Of a DNA stretch of 64,000 bases, positions 17,498 through 26,325 are shown piece after piece. The position numbers and the translations under genes are program-made. The DNA is from Pseudomonas putida (GTDB taxonomy: Bacteria > Pseudomonadota > Gammaproteobacteria > Pseudomonadales > Pseudomonadaceae), in NCBI RefSeq assembly GCF_002025705.1, contig NZ_CP018846.1, positions 4,579,501 to 4,643,500 of the forward strand, in the 5' to 3' direction. The notes below the pieces were generated by a model. That model saw nothing but the letters and a program-made list of their open reading frames with translations. It ran no database searches and was not told the origin of the DNA. How positions within the stretch are numbered: position 1 is the first letter of the stretch; every line of letters starts with the position of its first letter.

Positions 17498-18538
17498 ATG
17501 CCCCTAGCCGTCCAGTTCACCCAGGTTTCCCGCACCTTTGGCGAGGTCAAGGCCGTCGACCAGGTCAGCATCGACATCGATGACGGCGAATTCTTCTCCA
17601 TGCTCGGCCCTTCCGGCTCGGGCAAGACCACCTGCCTGCGCCTGATCGCAGGCTTCGAGCAACCCAATAGCGGTTCGATCCGCATCCATGGTGTCGAGGC
17701 CGCTGGCGTACCGCCCTACCAGCGCGACGTCAACACGGTGTTCCAGGACTACGCCCTGTTCCCGCACATGAACGTGCGCGACAACATCGCCTACGGCCTC
17801 AAGGTCAAGGGCGTGGCCAAGGCCGAACGCCAGGCACGCGCCGAAGAAGCGCTGGCCATGGTCGCCCTGGCCGGCTACGGCGAACGCAAACCGGCACAGC
17901 TTTCCGGCGGCCAGCGCCAGCGCGTGGCCCTGGCCCGCGCGCTGGTCAACAGGCCACGGGTGTTGCTGCTCGACGAGCCGCTGGGCGCACTCGACCTCAA
18001 GCTGCGCGAACAAATGCAGGGCGAATTGAAGAAGCTGCAGCGCCAGTTGGGCATCACTTTCATCTTCGTCACCCACGACCAGACCGAAGCGCTGTCGATG
18101 TCGGACCGGGTGGCGGTCTTCAACCGTGGGCGCATCGAGCAGGTCGACACGCCACGCAACCTCTACATGAAGCCAGCGACCACCTTCGTCGCCGAGTTCG
18201 TCGGCACCTCCAACGTCATCCGCGGCGACCTCGCCGAACAACTCAGCGGCAGCCGCGCACCGTTTTCCATTCGCCCGGAGCATATCCGCCTGGTGGATCA
18301 GCCAGGCCAGGCGCAAGACGTTCAGCTCGGCGGCCTGCTGCGCGACGTCCAGTACCAGGGCAGTGCCACCCGCTATGAGGTGCAACTGGACAGCGGCCAG
18401 CTGCTGGCGGTGAGCCACGCCAACGACCAATGGCAGGCACAAGCGCAGCCCTGGCAGGCCGGCCAGCAAGTGCAGGTACGCTGGCCACGCGAGGCGATGA
18501 CCGCGCTGCAGGAAACCGTCCTGGCCGAGGGCCGTTGA
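17498..18538 (+). CDS. Polyamine ABC transporter ATP-binding protein
   Basis: 346 residues from the ATG at 17498 with TTGGAG upstream. Walker A is GPSGSGKTT, the signature LSGGQRQRVALARAL, Walker B LLLDEPLGALD, and the switch histidine is in FVTHDQTEA. A C-terminal TOBE-type domain (about 270-346; FSIRPEHIRLVD) matches PotA-class ATPases. It energises uptake through the two permeases that follow. The stop is one base before the next start, so translation is coupled. Confidence 0.94.
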   Translation: MPLAVQFTQVSRTFGEVKAVDQVSIDIDDGEFFSMLGPSGSGKTTCLRLIAGFEQPNSGSIRIHGVEAAGVPPYQRDVNTVFQDYALFPHMNVRDNIAYGLKVKGVAKAERQARAEEALAMVALAGYGERKPAQLSGGQRQRVALARALVNRPRVLLLDEPLGALDLKLREQMQGELKKLQRQLGITFIFVTHDQTEALSMSDRVAVFNRGRIEQVDTPRNLYMKPATTFVAEFVGTSNVIRGDLAEQLSGSRAPFSIRPEHIRLVDQPGQAQDVQLGGLLRDVQYQGSATRYEVQLDSGQLLAVSHANDQWQAQAQPWQAGQQVQVRWPREAMTALQETVLAEGR

Positions 18539-18539
18539 G

Positions 18540-19442
18540 ATGCGCCGCCTGTCCGATCTGCTGTACCGGCGCCCCAACCTCTACCTGGCGCTGTTGCTGA
18601 TCCCCCCACTGACCTGGTTCGGCGCCATCTACCTGGGCTCGTTGCTCAGCCTGCTGTGGCAGGGCTTCTACACCTTCGACGACTTCACCATGGCGGTAAC
18701 CCCGGAGCTGACCCTGGGCAACTTCGCGGCACTGTTCAACCCGTCCAACTTCGACATCATCCTGCGCACCCTGACCATGGCCGTGGCGGTATCGCTGGCC
18801 AGTGCGGTGCTGGCCTTCCCGATTGCCTACTACATGGCGCGCTACACCAGCGGCAAGACCAAGGCATTCTTCTACATCGCGGTGATGATGCCGATGTGGG
18901 CCAGCTACATCGTCAAGACCTACGCCTGGACCCTCTTGCTGGCCAAGGGCGGTGTGGCCCAGTGGTTCGTCCAGCAGCTGCACCTGGACGCCCTGCTGCA
19001 GGCCGTGCTGACCGTGCCCGGGGTCGGCGGCAGCACGTTGTCGACCTCGCACCTGGGGCGCTTCATGGTGTTCGTGTACATCTGGCTACCGTTCATGATC
19101 CTGCCGATCCAGGCCTCGCTCGAACGCCTGCCACCGTCATTGCTGCAGGCGTCGGCAGACCTGGGTGCCAGGCCGCGGCAAACGTTCCTGCAGGTGATCC
19201 TGCCGCTGTCGATCCCCGGCATTGCCGCCGGCTCGATCTTCACCTTCTCGCTGACCTTGGGCGACTTCATCGTGCCGCAACTGGTCGGCCCGCCAGGTTA
19301 CTTCATCGGCAGCATGGTCTATGCCCAACAAGGGGCGATCGGCAACATGCCGATGGCGGCAGCCTTCACGCTGGTGCCAATCGTGCTGATCGCGGTGTAC
19401 CTGGCCATCGTCAAGCGCCTGGGGGCCTTCGATGCACTCTGA
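18540..19442 (+). CDS. Polyamine ABC transporter permease (PotB/YdcU-like)
   Basis: 300 residues with about six membrane segments, beginning LALLLIPPLTWFGAIYLG. The cytoplasmic EAA loop reads QASADLGARPRQTFLQVILPLS, typical of PotB-type permeases and the contact site for the ATPase. It forms a heterodimeric channel with the next gene product. It begins one base after the ATPase stop and overlaps the next permease by 11 bases. Confidence 0.93.
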   Translation: MRRLSDLLYRRPNLYLALLLIPPLTWFGAIYLGSLLSLLWQGFYTFDDFTMAVTPELTLGNFAALFNPSNFDIILRTLTMAVAVSLASAVLAFPIAYYMARYTSGKTKAFFYIAVMMPMWASYIVKTYAWTLLLAKGGVAQWFVQQLHLDALLQAVLTVPGVGGSTLSTSHLGRFMVFVYIWLPFMILPIQASLERLPPSLLQASADLGARPRQTFLQVILPLSIPGIAAGSIFTFSLTLGDFIVPQLVGPPGYFIGSMVYAQQGAIGNMPMAAAFTLVPIVLIAVYLAIVKRLGAFDAL

Positions 19443-20238
19443 AAAAGCGTCTGTCGGCCTGCGCCTGGCGGCCTGGGGCGGGTTGGTGTTTCTGCACTTC
19501 CCGATCCTGATCATCTTCCTGTACGCCTTCAATACCGAAGACGCGGCGTTCAGCTTCCCGCCCAAGGGCTTCACCCTCAACTGGTTCACCGTGGCCTTCG
19601 CCCGCCCCGACGTGCTCGAAGCGATCAAGCTGTCGCTGCAGGTGGCGTGCCTGGCCACGCTGATCGCGCTGGTGCTCGGCACCCTGGCCTCGGCGGCGCT
19701 GTACCGGCGCAGCTTCTTCGGCAAGGAGAGCATCTCGCTGATGCTGATCCTGCCGATCGCCCTGCCCGGCATCATCACCGGCATCGCCCTGCTCTCGGCG
19801 TTCAAAAGCCTGGGGATAGAGCCCGGCGTGTTCACCATTGTGGTCGGTCACGCCACGTTCTGCGTGGTGATCGTCTACAACAACGTGATCGCCCGCCTGC
19901 GGCGTACCTCGCAGAGCCTGATCGAGGCGTCCATGGACCTCGGTGCCGACGGCTGGCAGACCTTCCGTTACATCATCCTGCCCAACCTCGGCTCGGCACT
20001 GCTGGCCGGCGGCATGCTGGCCTTTGCCCTGTCGTTCGACGAAATCATCGTCACCACCTTCACCGCCGGCCACGAGCGCACCCTGCCGATCTGGCTGCTC
20101 AACCAGCTCAGCCGCCCGCGCGATGTGCCGGTGACCAACGTGGTCGCCATGCTGGTGATGCTGGTGACCATGCTGCCGATTCTCGGCGCCTATTACCTGA
20201 CCCGTGGCGGCGAAAGCGTTGCGGGCAGTGGCAAATGA
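19432..20238 (+). CDS. Polyamine ABC transporter permease (PotC/YdcV-like)
   Basis: 268 residues, six predicted membrane segments. The EAA loop is EASMDLGADGWQTFRYIILP and a conserved AFALSFDEIIVTTFTAG lies in the second half, both typical of PotC-type permeases. It overlaps the preceding permease gene by 11 bases and is followed 17 bases later by the aldehyde dehydrogenase, so uptake and catabolism are encoded together. Confidence 0.93.
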   Translation: MHSEKASVGLRLAAWGGLVFLHFPILIIFLYAFNTEDAAFSFPPKGFTLNWFTVAFARPDVLEAIKLSLQVACLATLIALVLGTLASAALYRRSFFGKESISLMLILPIALPGIITGIALLSAFKSLGIEPGVFTIVVGHATFCVVIVYNNVIARLRRTSQSLIEASMDLGADGWQTFRYIILPNLGSALLAGGMLAFALSFDEIIVTTFTAGHERTLPIWLLNQLSRPRDVPVTNVVAMLVMLVTMLPILGAYYLTRGGESVAGSGK

Positions 20239-20255
20239 CCTACAAGGAGCCCCCC

Positions 20256-21680
20256 ATGCAAAGCAAAATGCTGATCAACGGCAAGCTGGTCGCAGGCGAA
20301 GGCCCGGCCTGGACCGTGCTCAACCCCGCCGAGGGCAGCGCCCTGGCGCAGATCAACGAAGCCACCGAGGCCCAGGTCGATACCGCCGTGCGCGCTGCCG
20401 ACCTGGCCTTCGACAGCTGGTCTCAGACCAGCCCCAAGGAGCGCTCAATGGTGCTGCTGGCCCTGGCCGACACCATCGAAGCCCATGGCGATGAGCTGGC
20501 CCGCCTGGAATCGCAGAACTGCGGCAAGCCGTTTGCCGCCGCCCTGAATGACGAAATCCCGGCCATCGCCGACGTGTTCCGTTACTTTGCCGGCGCCGCC
20601 CGCTGCCTCGGCGGCTCCGCGGCGGGTGAATACCTGCCGGGCCACACCTCGATGATCCGCCGCGACCCGCTGGGCGTGGTTGCCTCGATCGCGCCGTGGA
20701 ACTACCCGTTGATGATGCTGGCATGGAAGATCGCCCCCGCCCTGGCGGCCGGCAACACCGTGGTCATCAAACCCTCCGAACTGACCCCGCTGACCGCCCT
20801 GCGCCTGGGCGAGCTGGCAAAAGGCCTGCTGCCGCCCGGTGTGCTCAACATCCTGTTCGGCCGCGGGCAAACGGTCGGCAACCCACTGGTCACCCACCCC
20901 AAGGTGCGCATGGTGTCGCTGACCGGCTCCATTCCAACGGGGGCACATATCATTGGCGCCACCGCCAACAGCGTGAAGCGCATGCACATGGAACTGGGCG
21001 GCAAGGCGCCGGTGCTGGTGTTCGACGACGCCGATATCGACGCGGCCATCGACGGCATTCGCACGTTCGGCTTCTACAACGCTGGCCAGGACTGCACCGC
21101 CGCCTGTCGCCTGTATGTGCAGGCAGGCATCTATGAACGCTTCGTCGAACGCCTGGGCAAGGCCGTTTCCAGCCTCAAGGCCGGCCTGCAGGATGCCGAG
21201 GACACCGAACTGGGCCCATTGATCAGTGCCCAGCACCGCGACAAGGTGGCCGGCCTGGTCCAGCGCGCCATCGCCCAGCCGCATATCCGCCTGGTGACGG
21301 GCGGCAAGGTGATTGCCGGGGATGGCTTCTTCTTCGAGCCGACCGTGCTGGCCGACGCCTTGCAGGATGACGAGATCGTGCGCAATGAGGTGTTTGGCCC
21401 GGTAGTGTCGGTGACCCGCTTCAATACCGAAGAGCAGGCGCTGGAATGGGCCAACGATTCCGAGTACGGCCTGGCATCATCGGTGTGGACCCGCGACACC
21501 GGCCGCGCCCACCGGCTGGCAGCGCGGTTGCAGTATGGCTGCACCTGGGTCAACACCCACTTCATGCTGGTCAGCGAGATGCCCCACGGTGGGCAGAAGC
21601 ATTCGGGGTATGGGAAGGATATGTCGATGTATGGGCTTGAAGACTACACCTGCGTGCGGCATGTGATGATCAAGCATTGA
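20256..21680 (+). CDS. patD: Gamma-aminobutyraldehyde dehydrogenase (PatD/YdcW-like)
   Basis: 474 residues from the ATG at 20256 (AAGGAG nine bases upstream). NAD-dependent aldehyde dehydrogenase fold: APWNYPLMM and KPSELTPLTALRL for the cofactor, the glutamate in MELGGKAP, and the catalytic cysteine in AGQDCTAACR. Its place after a YdcSTUV-like transporter mirrors E. coli ydcSTUV-patD, where the enzyme oxidises 4-aminobutanal, made from putrescine, to 4-aminobutyrate. Substrate inferred from family and context; related aminoaldehydes are possible. Confidence 0.85.
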   Translation: MQSKMLINGKLVAGEGPAWTVLNPAEGSALAQINEATEAQVDTAVRAADLAFDSWSQTSPKERSMVLLALADTIEAHGDELARLESQNCGKPFAAALNDEIPAIADVFRYFAGAARCLGGSAAGEYLPGHTSMIRRDPLGVVASIAPWNYPLMMLAWKIAPALAAGNTVVIKPSELTPLTALRLGELAKGLLPPGVLNILFGRGQTVGNPLVTHPKVRMVSLTGSIPTGAHIIGATANSVKRMHMELGGKAPVLVFDDADIDAAIDGIRTFGFYNAGQDCTAACRLYVQAGIYERFVERLGKAVSSLKAGLQDAEDTELGPLISAQHRDKVAGLVQRAIAQPHIRLVTGGKVIAGDGFFFEPTVLADALQDDEIVRNEVFGPVVSVTRFNTEEQALEWANDSEYGLASSVWTRDTGRAHRLAARLQYGCTWVNTHFMLVSEMPHGGQKHSGYGKDMSMYGLEDYTCVRHVMIKH

Positions 21681-21722
21681 GGTGAGGCGGGTGGCGTATG
21701 CCTGTAGTTGTTTAGCGCCTGC

Positions 21723-21938
21723 GAGATCGAGCGCCGCCCGCGCGGCGCATCGCGGATAAATCCGCTCCTACATTTGTTGCAACGTGCCGAACCTGGCAGG
21801 CCATGGCCGCCAGCCTTGGCGCATGCCTTGAACTTCGCAAACGAGGCTGACAACCATGGCCTGACAGGCATGGCCACGTTGCAAAAAATGTAGGAGCGGA
21901 TTTATCCGCGACGCGCCGCGCGGGCGGCGCTCGATCTC
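21723..21938. repeat. Composite palindrome, family C, copy 1
   Basis: Outer arms of 50 bases (21723-21772 and 21889-21938) are inverted repeats with one mismatch; they contain GCCGCCCGCGCGGC and GCGGATAAATCCGC hairpins. Inside, TTGCAACGTG and CACGTTGCAA form a second pair around a core of about 95 bases. The core is the reverse complement, with some changes, of the core in the copy near 55.5 kb. It fills most of the 288-base gap between the dehydrogenase and the reductase gene. Confidence 0.9.
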
Positions 21939-21968
21939 ATCCACCGCGCATAGCTGCGGCCGAGCCCC

Positions 21969-23075
21969 CTAATCTCGCAGATCCGACTCGTGAATAGGGT
22001 TGGCCCGGCTGGTCGCCCTTTGATACTGCGCCGGCCAAGTGGCTTTGTTGCCACCCAAGTCATCATCAGCATGCAACGGCCAGTAAGGATCGCGCAGCAG
22101 TTCCCGCGCCAGGAAGATCACGTCGGCCTGCCCGGTGCGCAGAATGTGCTCGGCCTGGGCCGGTTCGGTGATCATGCCGACGGTGCCAGTGGCGATCTCC
22201 GCCTCTTTGCGCACGCGCTCTGCAAAGCGGGTCTGGTAGCCAGGGCCTGTTGGGATTTCGGCATTCACCGAGGTACCACCGGAGGACACATCGATCAGGT
22301 CGACACCCAGCACCCGCAGGCGGCGCGCCAGCTCGACGGTTTCATCCGGGTTCCAACCATCCTCAACCCAGTCCGTCGCCGATACACGCACGAACAGCGG
22401 CAGTTCTGCAGGCCAGACCTTGCGCACCGCCTCGACCACCTGCAGGGTCAGGCGGATGCGGTTTTCGAAGCAACTGCCGTACTCGTCGCGGCGCTGATTA
22501 CTCAGTGGTGAGAGGAACTGGTGCAGCAGATAACCATGGGCGGCATGGATTTCGACGACCTTGAAGCCCGCTTTTAGCGCCCGCTCGGTAGAGGCAACGA
22601 AGGCATCGATCACCCCCTGAATCTCGTCCTGGCTCAATTCGCGCGGCGGTGTGTGCTGCGGGTCAAAAGCGATTTTCGACGGCCCCACCGGCTGCCAGCC
22701 GCCGTCTTCAATCTTCACACTGCCCTGCTTGCCCAGCCAGGGCCGATAGGTACTGGCCTTGCGCCCGGCGTGGGCCAACTGGATGCCCGGCACGGCGCCC
22801 TGGGCGGTGATGAAGCGGGTAATGCGCTGCAACGGCGCAATCTGATCGTCGTTCCACAGGCCGAGGTCTTCGGCGGTGATGCGACCATCGGCGGTCACGG
22901 CGACGGCTTCGCTGATGACCAGGCCGGCGCCACCCACGGCGCGGCTGCCCAGATGGACGAGATGCCAGTCGTTGGCCAGGCCATCGACGGAAGAATACTG
23001 GCACATCGGCGAGACCGCGATGCGGTTGGGCAGCGTCAGCTGACGCAGGGTGTAAGGCTCGAGCAGCAGGCTCAT
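21969..23075 (-). CDS. Old Yellow Enzyme-family NADH:flavin oxidoreductase
   Basis: 368 residues from the ATG at 23075 (GGGAGG seven bases upstream). TIM-barrel flavoenzyme: the N-terminal PMCQYSS has the Cys and Tyr typical of the YqjM/XenA subgroup, HAGRK binds flavin, and HAAHGYLLHQFLSP holds the substrate-binding histidine pair. Such enzymes reduce activated C=C bonds, quinones or nitro compounds with NAD(P)H and FMN; P. putida homologues are called xenobiotic reductases. No membrane or export signal. Flanked on both sides by family C palindromes. Confidence 0.88.
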   Translation of the reverse strand: MSLLLEPYTLRQLTLPNRIAVSPMCQYSSVDGLANDWHLVHLGSRAVGGAGLVISEAVAVTADGRITAEDLGLWNDDQIAPLQRITRFITAQGAVPGIQLAHAGRKASTYRPWLGKQGSVKIEDGGWQPVGPSKIAFDPQHTPPRELSQDEIQGVIDAFVASTERALKAGFKVVEIHAAHGYLLHQFLSPLSNQRRDEYGSCFENRIRLTLQVVEAVRKVWPAELPLFVRVSATDWVEDGWNPDETVELARRLRVLGVDLIDVSSGGTSVNAEIPTGPGYQTRFAERVRKEAEIATGTVGMITEPAQAEHILRTGQADVIFLARELLRDPYWPLHADDDLGGNKATWPAQYQRATSRANPIHESDLRD

Positions 23076-23232
23076 GAGGGCACCTCCCAAGGACTCCAAT
23101 GGTGATCCGGCCCGGACACTCAAGTGCACATCCCTGGCCCGGTGCCGGTCATTAATCAGACTAGACCAGATTGGTGGGGGGGATGGTTCCGTGGGATGGC
23201 GAGGTGTTCGCCGGAAGGTTTGCAGCGCCTGT

Positions 23233-23488
23233 GAGACCGAGCGCCGCCCGCGCGGCGCATCGCGGATAAATCCGCTCCTACGATTTGTTTCGGGCCCGTC
23301 ATTCCTGTGAGGTCACCGCTGTTCGCCTTGTTTGTTCTCTTCGATATTGAGGTGGGCACCACTGCTTTTCATCGATGTTCAGTCATGCACCAAGGCGGTT
23401 CCTGTTGGCGGCAAAGGAGTGACTGGCCCGAAACAAACTGTAGGAGCGGATTTATCCGCGATGCGCCGCGCGGGCGGCGCTCGATTTC
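23233..23488. repeat. Composite palindrome, family C, copy 2 (different core)
   Basis: The outer arms (23233-23281 and 23439-23488) are nearly the same as in copies 1 and 3, but the interior differs: inner arms TTTGTTTCGGGCC (23284-23296) and GGCCCGAAACAAA (23425-23437) are a perfect 13-bp inverted repeat around an unrelated core of about 130 bases. So outer REP-type arms are combined with different inner palindromes. Confidence 0.88.
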
Positions 23489-23700
23489 CGCACCCCTGCA
23501 AGAACCAAGGCGGGCACCGTCTCTAAGCGCCGCTCACTGGGATTGCTGACTGGTCCGACGCATGTATCAGACGCTTCCTACGCATATGAACTGGCGATGT
23601 TTAGCTAAGGAAAATATCCTACAAATCCTGTCGACTCGCGTCTGATTGTTCCTGGAAACACCGCCCTTTAGGCTTTTTCGTGTCGCTGATGTTTAGCGTC
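23489..23700. other. Gene-free AT-richer stretch upstream of the structured leader
   Basis: No convincing coding frame on either strand. The part around 23580-23640 is AT-richer than its surroundings (AAGGAAAATATCCTACAAATCC), as expected for a promoter or a horizontally acquired segment. I could not assign -35 and -10 boxes with confidence. It probably carries the promoter of the small-gene cassette to its right. Confidence 0.35.
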
Positions 23701-23705
23701 CGGGA

Positions 23706-23859
23706 GTGGAATCCTGGTCAATTACTGAGTTGCTGTCGTCATGGCAGTTGTGCGCGGGAGGCCGAAAAGCCTACCGGGTTTACTCGTAGCCTGGATTCCA
23801 CACCGCGTACAACTGCCACCCATCCGTGTGGAATCGGAAAGGTCGGTCAATCAGTAACC
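23706..23859 (+). ncRNA. Candidate structured leader RNA upstream of a small Pseudomonas gene
   Basis: A 15-bp stem (23743-23757 with 23803-23817, one G-U pair) encloses two hairpins, AGGC/GCCT (23759-23762, 23769-23772) and CCGGG/CCTGG (23774-23778, 23790-23794), like a three-way junction. An outer TTACTGA/TCAGTAA pair (23722-23728, 23851-23857) can close it. GGATTCCAC (23793-23801) can instead pair with GTGGAATCC (23706-23714) or with GTGGAATC (23828-23835), which breaks the junction. The leader ends about 17 bases before the next start codon. Direction and function are inferred; not matched to a named RNA family. Confidence 0.5.
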
Positions 23860-23875
23860 TTACGAGTCGTTCCAT

Positions 23876-24157
23876 ATGAAGAAAATCGTCCCCGACCCAC
23901 CCCATCATTTCGACCTTCCCTCTGACAAGACCCTCACCAACGCCGTCAGCGAGGGCATCGTGCCCATCGATCATGTGGTGATGAACGTCACCCACTACCT
24001 GATGCTTGCCTACAACCATTGCCACCGGACCCTCGATGCCATCGAAGATGACAGCACCCGGGAATCGCTGGTGAATGGGCTGCGTGCCATGCAGATCGCC
24101 TGGGGCCAGGCGGATGCACTGTCGCTGGCTTTGGAGCGGAGTAGCAGCCTGCATTGA
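23876..24157 (+). CDS. Small hypothetical protein, DUF6124-like
   Basis: 93 residues beginning MKKIVPDPP, the typical opening of small DUF6124-like proteins of Pseudomonas. The rest is predicted helical (VVMNVTHYLMLAYNHCHRTLDA) with no membrane segment or known catalytic motif. The start at 23876 has only a weak Shine-Dalgarno (ACGAG), consistent with control by the structured leader just upstream. Family match is by memory of the opening motif. Function unknown. A REP pair follows. Confidence 0.65.
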   Translation: MKKIVPDPPHHFDLPSDKTLTNAVSEGIVPIDHVVMNVTHYLMLAYNHCHRTLDAIEDDSTRESLVNGLRAMQIAWGQADALSLALERSSSLH

Positions 24158-24169
24158 GGCTGGTTTTGC

Positions 24170-24265
24170 TGACCTCTTTGCGGGTGAACCCGCTCCCACT
24201 GGGTCATCACAGGCTCCAAGGCTTGCGCCCAACCTGTGGGAGCGGGTTCACCCGCGAAGAGGCCA
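24170..24265. repeat. REP pair, family A (inverted)
   Basis: Facing copies at about 24170-24201 and 24231-24265 with GCGGGTGAACCCGC hairpin cores. They separate the two small genes of the cassette. Confidence 0.85.
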
Positions 24266-24300
24266 GTACAGGCAATCAAGAAATCTCAGGAGAGGAACCG

Positions 24301-24564
24301 ATGAGCACAGACGACACCCAATTCACTGTCGGCAAAACCACGTTCTTTCAAGGCGAACACCAGACCCATCCCCTGTTTCGCATCGAGCCAGGCATTCCCT
24401 GTCGGGATGCCCGCGAGCAGGCCTCGGAGTTGATGGGCTATGTAAGAGAACTGACCATCATCGGCCTGATGGATGAAAAGCCGATGATGATCTGGGCATC
24501 CCATTACCTGAGTGCCATGGCCAAGGCACTGATGGATGATGCCGAGCTAGGCATGAGTAACTGA
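24301..24564 (+). CDS. Small hypothetical protein, DUF3077-like
   Basis: 87 residues; strong Shine-Dalgarno CAGGAGAGG upstream of the ATG at 24301. The sequence PGIPCRDAREQASELMGYVRELT and WASHYLSAMAKALMDDAE suggests two long helices; no membrane segment or catalytic motif. It resembles the small DUF3077 proteins common in Pseudomonas, often found beside DUF6124-type genes. Function unknown. It converges on recJ, whose stop is about 20 bases away. Confidence 0.7.
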   Translation: MSTDDTQFTVGKTTFFQGEHQTHPLFRIEPGIPCRDAREQASELMGYVRELTIIGLMDEKPMMIWASHYLSAMAKALMDDAELGMSN

Positions 24565-24585
24565 GGATCGTGCCGGCCTGTGAAG

Positions 24586-26295
24586 TCAGCGTGGCTCCAT
24601 GTGAGCAATCATCAACTGCACACTTTCATTACCGCGAAACTCGTTCACATCCAGCTTGTACGCCAGCTCCACCCACCGCACCGTCGGGTTTGGCCACACG
24701 TCACGGTCGATGCCAAAGGCAATGCCATCCAGCCGCACCGAGCCGCATTCGCTCTTGAGCACCACCTTCAAGTGCCGCTCACCGACCACACGCTGCTCGA
24801 CCAACTGGAATACGCCATGGAACAGCGGCTCGGGGAAGTGCTGCCCCCAAGGCCCGGCATTGCGCAGGGCCTTGGCCAGGTCGAGGTGGAATTCCTCCAC
24901 CGCCAGGCTACCGTCCGACAACAGACGACCGGTCAGGTCTTCCTCACGCAACTGGCGCCGGACCTCTTCATCGAACGCCTCGGCAAAGGCCGGGAAGTTG
25001 CTTTCGGGCAGTGACAACCCTGCCGCCATGGCATGGCCGCCGAACTTGCTGATCAGCTGCGGCTGACGTGCTGCCACCGCATCCAGCGCATCGCGGATAT
25101 GGAAGCCCGGCACCGAACGCGCCGAGCCTTTGAGCATGCCATCGCCAGCATCGGCGAAGGCAATGGTCGGCCGGTGGTAGCGCTCTTTCAGGCGCGAAGC
25201 GAGGATCCCGATCACGCCCTGGTGCCAATCGGCATCGAACAGGCACAGGCCATAAGGCATGGACTCGACCGGCAGGTCCTTTAGCTGGGCCAGTGCCTCA
25301 CGCTGCATGCCTTGCTCGATCGACTTGCGGTCCTGGTTCAGCTCGTCCAGCTGCTGGGCCATGTCCTGGGCCAGGGCTTCGTCATCGCACAGCAGGCATT
25401 CGATGCCCAGGCTCATGTCGTCCAGCCGCCCGGCGGCGTTGAGCCGTGGGCCGAGGATGAAGCCCAGGTCAGTGGAGCTGATGCGCCGGTGATCGCGGCG
25501 GGCCACTTCAAGGATCGCCTTCAAGCCCGGCCGCGCCCGGCCGGCGCGGATGCGCTCAAGCCCTTGGTGCACGAGGATGCGGTTGTTGGCATCCAGCGGC
25601 ACCACGTCGGCGACGCTGCCCAGGGCGACCAGGTCGAGCAGCTCGCCGATGTTCGGCTGCGGCTGCGTTTCGTAGCGCCCCAGGCTGCGCAGGCGTGCGC
25701 GCAAGGCCATGAGCACGTAGAAAATAACCCCGACCCCAGCCAGCGACTTGCTCGGGAAGCCGCACCCAGGCTGGTTCGGGTTGACGGTGGCGTCGGCATC
25801 CGGCAACTGCTGACCCGGCAGGTGGTGGTCGGTGACCAGCACCTTGAGCCCGGCCGCCTTGGCGGCGGCGACACCTTCGACGCTGGAGATACCGTTATCG
25901 ACGGTAACCAGCAGGTCTGGCTGGCGCTCGAGCGCCACCTGGACGATCTCCGGGGTCAGGCCGTAGCCATACTCGAAGCGGTTGGGCACCAGGTAATCGA
26001 CATGGGCCGCGCCCAGCAGGCGCAGCCCGAGCACACCCACAGTGCTGGCGGTGGCGCCATCGGCGTCGAAGTCGCCAACGATGAGGATGCGCTGGCGCTG
26101 GTCGAGGGCGTCGACCAGCAGGTCCACCGCAGCCTCGATACCCTTGAGCTGCTGATACGGCAACAGCCGCGCCAGGCTCTTGTCCAGTTCGGCCTCGGAC
26201 TGCACGCCGCGGGCAGCGTACAGGCGGGTCAGCAACGGTGGCAGGTTACCCAGGAAAGGCAGGGTCGATGGCAACGGGCGGGGTTCGATACGCAT
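24586..26295 (-). CDS. recJ: Single-stranded-DNA-specific exonuclease RecJ
   Basis: 569 residues, normal length. RecJ degrades single-stranded DNA 5' to 3' in RecF-pathway recombination, base excision and mismatch repair. DHH-family motifs: VGDFDADGAT near residue 97 (metal-binding aspartates), VTDHHLPG with the DHH triad, and GGHAMAAGLSLP of the DHHA1 domain. A C-terminal OB fold follows. Starts at MRIEPRPLP, just after yaeQ on the same strand (30-base gap), likely co-transcribed. Confidence 0.97.
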   Translation of the reverse strand: MRIEPRPLPSTLPFLGNLPPLLTRLYAARGVQSEAELDKSLARLLPYQQLKGIEAAVDLLVDALDQRQRILIVGDFDADGATASTVGVLGLRLLGAAHVDYLVPNRFEYGYGLTPEIVQVALERQPDLLVTVDNGISSVEGVAAAKAAGLKVLVTDHHLPGQQLPDADATVNPNQPGCGFPSKSLAGVGVIFYVLMALRARLRSLGRYETQPQPNIGELLDLVALGSVADVVPLDANNRILVHQGLERIRAGRARPGLKAILEVARRDHRRISSTDLGFILGPRLNAAGRLDDMSLGIECLLCDDEALAQDMAQQLDELNQDRKSIEQGMQREALAQLKDLPVESMPYGLCLFDADWHQGVIGILASRLKERYHRPTIAFADAGDGMLKGSARSVPGFHIRDALDAVAARQPQLISKFGGHAMAAGLSLPESNFPAFAEAFDEEVRRQLREEDLTGRLLSDGSLAVEEFHLDLAKALRNAGPWGQHFPEPLFHGVFQLVEQRVVGERHLKVVLKSECGSVRLDGIAFGIDRDVWPNPTVRWVELAYKLDVNEFRGNESVQLMIAHMEPR

Positions 26296-26325
26296 GGGAT
26301 CTTCGGCAGTCAGGTGTCAGTCGGT

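Noticed and set aside
23233..23497. Insertion sequence remnant
   Set aside because: There are inverted arms but no transposase frame, and no target duplication could be recognised.
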